NCBI GenBank assembly: GCA_041486365.1
Contig: JBGPLH010000100.1
Location: forward strand, 1 to 9,809
Length of the DNA: 9,809 bases
From: JBGPLH01 sp041486365 [NCBI: Thermodesulfobacteriota bacterium]
GTDB taxonomy: Bacteria; JAUYMQ01
Direction: 5' to 3'
Part shown: in pieces, positions 6,596-9,809 of the stretch
Layout of the letters: each line of letters begins with the position of its first letter
Numbering within the stretch: the first letter of the stretch is position 1
Notes under the pieces: model-generated
What the model saw: only the letters and a program-made list of their open reading frames with translations
What the model was told of the DNA's origin: nothing
The model's database searches: none
Program-made: the position numbers and the translations under genes

Positions 6596-8412
6596 CGCTC
6601 CTCGCGGGCGGCGTCCGTACCGCGGCCGAGCTTCCGGTAGAGCGCGGCGAGGTTGTGGTGGGCTTCGAGAAGTCCAGGCCGCCCACGGACGGCGGTCTCG
6701 TACTCGCGCAGGGCGTCGGATATCCTCCCCTGCCCGCTGTAGAGCACCCCGAGGTTGTAATGCGCCTCGGGCACGTAGGCCGCCCCGATCCGCAGGACCC
6801 ACCGGAACTCGGCCTCCGCTTCCAGCGCCCGCCCGGTCTGCCCGAGGACCGTTCCGAGGTTGTAGTGCGCCTCGGCGTGGAAGGGGAAGATCGCGATCGC
6901 GCGCCGCAGCGAAACTTCCGCGGCTCCGAGCTCGCCCCGCCGGATGTAGACGACGCCGAGGTTGTAGTGCACGTCCGCGTTGCGGTCGTAGACCTGCCGC
7001 GCGCGCAGGAGCGCCTCCTCGGCGAAGTCGAGACGGTTCTCCGCCACGAAGGCGTCGGCGAGATTGATCCACCCCCGCAGCTTCCCCGGCTCCTTCCCCG
7101 TGTTGTCCGACCAGAAGACGATCGCGTCGTCCCACACCCGGTTGCGTGCCACGGTGGCCGCGCCCAGCGAGAGCGCCAGCGCGACCGCCACCGCGGCGCC
7201 GGCGCGAGGATGACGGGCGAGGGCGGCGCCGGCCAGGCCGAGGAGCGCGACGACGAGCCCCGCGGAAGGGAGCAGCATGCGGTGCTCGAAGTAGAAATCC
7301 GCGAGGGGGAAGATCGAGGACTCGATCCCGATCGTGACGAAGAACCAGAGCACGCCGAACGTGACGAGGGGACGGCGGCCGGCCTGGGAGAGCGCGGCGC
7401 CGAGGAGGGCGGAGAGCGCCGCGGCCGGCAGGAGGAACCGCGCGTCGAGAATCCTCTTCACGGGGAGGATCAGCGGATCGAAGATCTGGTTCACGGGGAG
7501 GAACCAGAGCCGGAGGTAACGCAGCAGGACGCCGGGCTCCGTGAGCAGGTAGATGGTCCGCGTCGGGAAGTCGATCCCCTGGTAGGCGGAGACGTAGCCC
7601 ATCACCTTCGCGCCCAGACCGGCGGGGTCCTGCGCCAGGGCGGCGCCCGTCCGGGCTTTCGCGTGTAGCACGTATGCGAGATGGAAGAGCGGCAGCCCGG
7701 TGAAGAAGGGCACGAGCAGGACCGCGCGGATCGGAAGGGGATCCGGCGCGCCGCTTCCCACCACGAGCCACTCGGAGAGGAGCAGCGCCGCGGGGAGGGT
7801 CGCCGTGTTCTCCTTGGCGAAGACCCCGAGTGCCGCAAGGGCGATGGCGCCGGCGTACCAGCCCAGCGGCCCGGCCGATGCCAGGGGCGCCCCGCCGCAG
7901 CGCGCTTCCCGCGCGCGCAGGTAGCAGAGCGTCGTGCCGAGGTAGCACAGTGCCGCGAGGGAGGCGATTCGCTGTGAGAGATACGTGACCGCGCCCGTCT
8001 GGAGCGGATGCAGCGCCCACAGGAGCGCGCCCGCCGCCGGCGCCCAGGCGGGAAGTCCCGGCGCGCGGAGCCGACGGATCGCCCGGAGGAGCGCGAGGAG
8101 GAGGATCGCGCTCGCCGCGTGGACGGCCACGTTGCCCGCGTGCAGCGCGGCGAGGCTCTCGCCGAAGAGGCGGCGGCCCAGGAAGAAGCTGAGGTTCGGC
8201 AGCGCCCGGGTCGGCTCGGCCCGGAGGATGGCGACGATGGGCTCCCCGCGGGTCTCGAGGATCGTGGTCCGGTCGTCGAGCGCGTAGGGCGCGTCATACA
8301 CGCCCGCGTACGCGACGAGGATCGCGGCGGCGATCAGCGCCGCCGCCGGCCGGAATCGGCCCGCGAACCCTTCGCGCTCCCGCGACGCCGGCGTGGTGGC
8401 TCCCTCGATCAT
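6571..8412 (-). CDS. GT-C (TMTC-like) membrane protein with C-terminal TPR domain
   Basis: This 613-residue protein has a polytopic membrane part (helices from about 22 to 420) and four full TPR units plus a partial fifth at about 445-605. The membrane part carries the marks of GT-C/TMTC-type proteins: an acidic pair in ALDDRTT (44-50) after helix 1, HPLQTGAVTYLSQR at 135-148, KENTATLP at 200-207 and LRLWFLPVN at 300-308. It ends with FYFEHRMLLPSAG at 373-385. Eukaryotic TMTC proteins use lipid-phosphate mannose to O-mannosylate proteins outside the cytoplasm. Bacterial relatives are mostly uncharacterised, so transferase activity is inference. The TPRs carry recurring AHYNLG motifs and probably bind a protein partner. 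ATG 8412 is preceded by GGAGG (8 bases) and overlaps the upstream gene's stop as ATGA, suggesting translational coupling. The fifth TPR is cut off in its second helix, and the C-terminal KGSGTTY is encoded by the repeat at 6566-6595. Confidence 0.82.
   Translation of the reverse strand: MIEGATTPASREREGFAGRFRPAAALIAAAILVAYAGVYDAPYALDDRTTILETRGEPIVAILRAEPTRALPNLSFFLGRRLFGESLAALHAGNVAVHAASAILLLALLRAIRRLRAPGLPAWAPAAGALLWALHPLQTGAVTYLSQRIASLAALCYLGTTLCYLRAREARCGGAPLASAGPLGWYAGAIALAALGVFAKENTATLPAALLLSEWLVVGSGAPDPLPIRAVLLVPFFTGLPLFHLAYVLHAKARTGAALAQDPAGLGAKVMGYVSAYQGIDFPTRTIYLLTEPGVLLRYLRLWFLPVNQIFDPLILPVKRILDARFLLPAAALSALLGAALSQAGRRPLVTFGVLWFFVTIGIESSIFPLADFYFEHRMLLPSAGLVVALLGLAGAALARHPRAGAAVAVALALSLGAATVARNRVWDDAIVFWSDNTGKEPGKLRGWINLADAFVAENRLDFAEEALLRARQVYDRNADVHYNLGVVYIRRGELGAAEVSLRRAIAIFPFHAEAHYNLGTVLGQTGRALEAEAEFRWVLRIGAAYVPEAHYNLGVLYSGQGRISDALREYETAVRGRPGLLEAHHNLAALYRKLGRGTDAAREERKGSGTTY
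6649..7060 (-). repeat. TPR-encoding DNA repeats, period 102-105 bp
   Basis: The + strand word GAGGTTGT recurs at 6649, 6751, 6856 and 6958, at spacings of 102, 105 and 102 bp. Its longer form GAGGTTGTAGTGC is exact at 6856 and 6958 and nearly so at 6751. It encodes the HYNLG/HHNL motif in helix A of successive 34-residue TPR units, one of which has an extra residue. The outermost unit, near 7060, keeps only the weaker WINLADAF form. The array lies within the TPR coding sequence and is not an independent element. Confidence 0.75.
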
Positions 8413-9116
8413 CCCCGCTTCCTCCGCGCGTCCTTCTTCCGGGCGGCAGCGGTCACCGCGGGCTTCGGTGCGGCTTCCCGGGCGACCGCCGGGGGAAGCA
8501 CGGGGGTGAGAACCGCGCGGAGCCCGACGGGGACCCAGATCAGGATGGGAATTCCGACGCGCCCCACGGAGAAGTAGAACTGGCTCCAGGCGTAGATCCC
8601 GAAGGCGGCGCTCGGATGGGTGCCGAGGCTCTTGAGGAGCCGGTACTCGGCGATCCCGGCGAGGACACCCACGTGCACGGCCACGAGCGCGAGGACGGCC
8701 AGCGCCGCGCCGCGGGGCCTCGGGCGCCCCGGCCCCAGCGCGCGGGTCCCGGCGAGAAGCGGGAGCAGCAGCAGCCAGTTGAAGTGCACGCTCCGGGCGT
8801 CCACGCGAATGCCCGTCGTCGGCGGCTTCGCGGAGGCGTGCACGTAGAAGGTGTCGCCGACGAAGGACACGATCCGCGGAACGTGATCGCCGGCCGCAAG
8901 GGGGATGACGGCGTTCGAGGCCCGGGCGAGGAAGCGCCCGTAGGCGGACGAGAGGGCCAGCCACGGCGGCCATGCGACGAGGTACGCGAGGAGGAAGGCC
9001 AGGTAGAAACGCCGGAGATCAGGCCTGCGGCTCTTCCGGTCCGACGGGGGCCGCGCGTTGCGCCCAGTAGAGCCAGAGGAGGACGGCGGCGCCGATGACG
9101 ACGGTTTGCCACACAT
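8409..9116 (-). CDS. Exosortase-associated integral membrane protein
   Basis: This protein of up to 235 residues is sandwiched between the exosortase and the TPR membrane protein. Hydrophobic helices lie at about 37-58, 113-126, 136-158 and 186-204. The segment from about 76 to 112 (DHVPRIVSFVGDTFYVHAS onwards) between the first two is probably extracytoplasmic. The C-terminal tail (215-235) is Ala/Lys/Arg-rich and ends KKDARRKRG. The architecture and position resemble the small membrane protein that accompanies XrtH-type exosortases ('exosortase H-associated membrane protein'). I rely on context and topology more than on motifs, so that name is tentative. ATG 9116, with GAGGGGG nine bases upstream, is the only ATG, GTG or TTG in frame before the first helix. 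It forces a 98-bp overlap with the exosortase gene, and residues 2-33 are Ser/Pro/Arg-rich overlap sequence. A later non-standard start cannot be excluded. The stop overlaps the next ATG. Confidence 0.7.
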   Translation of the reverse strand: MCGKPSSSAPPSSSGSTGRNARPPSDRKSRRPDLRRFYLAFLLAYLVAWPPWLALSSAYGRFLARASNAVIPLAAGDHVPRIVSFVGDTFYVHASAKPPTTGIRVDARSVHFNWLLLLPLLAGTRALGPGRPRPRGAALAVLALVAVHVGVLAGIAEYRLLKSLGTHPSAAFGIYAWSQFYFSVGRVGIPILIWVPVGLRAVLTPVLPPAVAREAAPKPAVTAAARKKDARRKRG

Positions 9117-9582
9117 AGATGTGGGCCCCCTCGAACAGCTTCGGGTAGTACAGCACGATGTAGTAGAGGCTGATCACGCGGGCAAGATTGAGCACGAAGA
9201 TCGCGCAGAAGCCCAGGAGGACGCCCCAGAGCTTCACCCGGAGGGAGCTCGGGAAGGCGAGCACCGCCGATACGAAGATGATCGTGGCCCACACCCCGTT
9301 GCAGCCGTTCCGCAGCTCGAAGGAGACCCCCTGCCCCGAAAGGCGCGTCCCCGTCGCGTGCGCCTCGGAGCCGAAGATCCGGAGGAGGAAGCTCGAGACC
9401 TTCGCGATGAAGGCGGTGAAGGGCACGATCGCGTGCTCGACGATGGGGCGGTAGATGCTGAGGAGATAGCCCGCGCCGAGGAAGACGCCGAAGAGCACCA
9501 CGAAGAGCGCCGTGCGCCGGTTCTCGGGGCTCGAGAGCCAGCCGGGCGGCGTCGGGCCGCCATGGGAATCGACCTGGGCCAT
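9019..9582 (-). CDS. Exosortase (XrtH-like transpeptidase)
   Basis: This 187-residue membrane protein has the exosortase/archaeosortase catalytic pattern. The candidate nucleophile is C94 in RNGCNGVWAT (91-100), the Arg is R135 in LNLARVISLYY (131-141), and the His is H154 in EGAHIYVWQ (151-159). Helices lie near 24-44, 98-112, 117-145 and 156-174. The family cleaves proteins carrying C-terminal sorting signals (motif, helix, basic cluster) at the cytoplasmic membrane, usually in bacteria that make exopolysaccharide. The short length, the NGCNGV context and the early segment resembling EPFTALLARLS suggest the XrtH type, which pairs with IPTLxxWG-CTERM proteins; this subtype is a moderate-confidence inference. 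ATG 9582 has GAGGA a few bases upstream. It is the first gene of an operon that overlaps the next gene by 98 bp. No substrate gene is in the window. Confidence 0.87.
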   Translation of the reverse strand: MAQVDSHGGPTPPGWLSSPENRRTALFVVLFGVFLGAGYLLSIYRPIVEHAIVPFTAFIAKVSSFLLRIFGSEAHATGTRLSGQGVSFELRNGCNGVWATIIFVSAVLAFPSSLRVKLWGVLLGFCAIFVLNLARVISLYYIVLYYPKLFEGAHIYVWQTVVIGAAVLLWLYWAQRAAPVGPEEPQA

Positions 9583-9809
9583 CGTTCCTCGGAGCAGATT
9601 CGCGGGCGCCGGCGGTCCCCCGTCCCTTCGCGCCCGGCGGGAATTCTACCACAGGGCGCGAACACGAATGCCTTGAGGCGGGAGCCCCCGCAGAAGATCG
9701 CCGCGGCCGTGATCACCTCCACGACCGCGGCGGTTTCCTTCCGCTCCCGCCCGGCACGGACAACCCGCCCGGCGGGCGATTCTGACTACCGCGCCGCGGG
9801 CGGTGCGCC
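9583..9809. other. Upstream region of the exosortase operon, no gene recognised
   Basis: These 227 bases to the window edge hold no ORF with recognisable conserved sequence. A - strand frame is open from the edge to a TAG at 9646, but it is Arg/Gly-rich and reads like a GC-rich shadow. A CGCCC/GGGCG hairpin near 9766-9778 has only a 5-bp stem and no T tract. The region probably contains the operon promoter and perhaps the end of an unseen neighbour. Confidence 0.4.
9643..9648 (-). promoter_or_regulatory. Candidate -10 element upstream of the exosortase operon
   Basis: The - strand reads TAGAAT here, five of six matches to TATAAT and one of the few AT-rich spots upstream of the exosortase gene. 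It would start a transcript with a leader of about 55 bases before ATG 9582. No convincing -35 hexamer lies 16-18 bases further up, so support is weak. Confidence 0.3.

Noticed and set aside
8413-8973. In-frame 187-residue upstream extension of the TPR protein
   Set aside because: The extension is Arg/Pro-rich and overlaps the membrane partner gene. The ATG at 8412 has a good Shine-Dalgarno sequence and an ATGA overlap, and the first helix follows soon after.
9640-9730. A - strand segment (VVEVITAAAIFCGG) faintly like the start of a NUDIX domain
   Set aside because: It lacks the Nudix box and has a stop just upstream at the window edge. It then runs into the exosortase gene in another frame. 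The resemblance is too short to support a pseudogene.

Overview
The window is very GC-rich, with strong G/C preference at third codon positions and long antisense shadow ORFs over every gene. It holds seven credible protein genes and no RNA gene, CRISPR array or intact insertion sequence. Nearly all products are envelope or membrane proteins: two SAM-dependent methyltransferase-type proteins, a lipid-sugar-type glycosyltransferase, a flippase, an exosortase, its small membrane partner and a membrane TPR protein. Exosortases are typical of bacteria with an outer membrane and exopolysaccharide. A high-GC Gram-negative-type lineage (for example Acidobacteriota, Myxococcota or an Eisenbacteria-like candidate phylum) is plausible, but the sequence does not fix the phylum.

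Layout. On the left, two + strand genes: a class I methyltransferase (12-977) and, 144 bp later, a large membrane protein with a spermidine-synthase-like Rossmann domain between two membrane blocks (1122-3593). The gap has a 10-bp perfect GC hairpin and a palindrome that fuses an anti-Shine-Dalgarno-like sequence to the second gene's ribosome binding site. Converging on this pair is a - strand gene for a GT2 glycosyltransferase fused to a methyltransferase (3639-5006). It is divergent, across 83 bp, from a + strand polysaccharide flippase (5090-6532).

On the right, a tightly packed - strand operon reads leftwards: an exosortase resembling the short XrtH type (9582-9019), a membrane protein overlapping its 3' end (9116-8409), and a GT-C/TMTC-like membrane protein with a TPR tail (8412-6571) joined to the previous gene by an ATGA overlap. 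The last seven codons and stop of the TPR gene lie inside a short element (6566-6595) that I recognise as resembling the ends of dispersed REP/RAYT-type repeats, so the gene's 3' end appears to have been remodelled by it.

A unifying hypothesis (inference): the DPM1-like GT2 enzyme makes a polyprenyl-phosphate sugar, the flippase exports lipid-linked glycan, the GT-C/TPR protein transfers sugar outside the cytoplasm, and the exosortase anchors or releases C-terminally tagged proteins. The genes would then form a combined glycosylation and protein-sorting locus. No exosortase substrate (CTERM protein) is encoded here.
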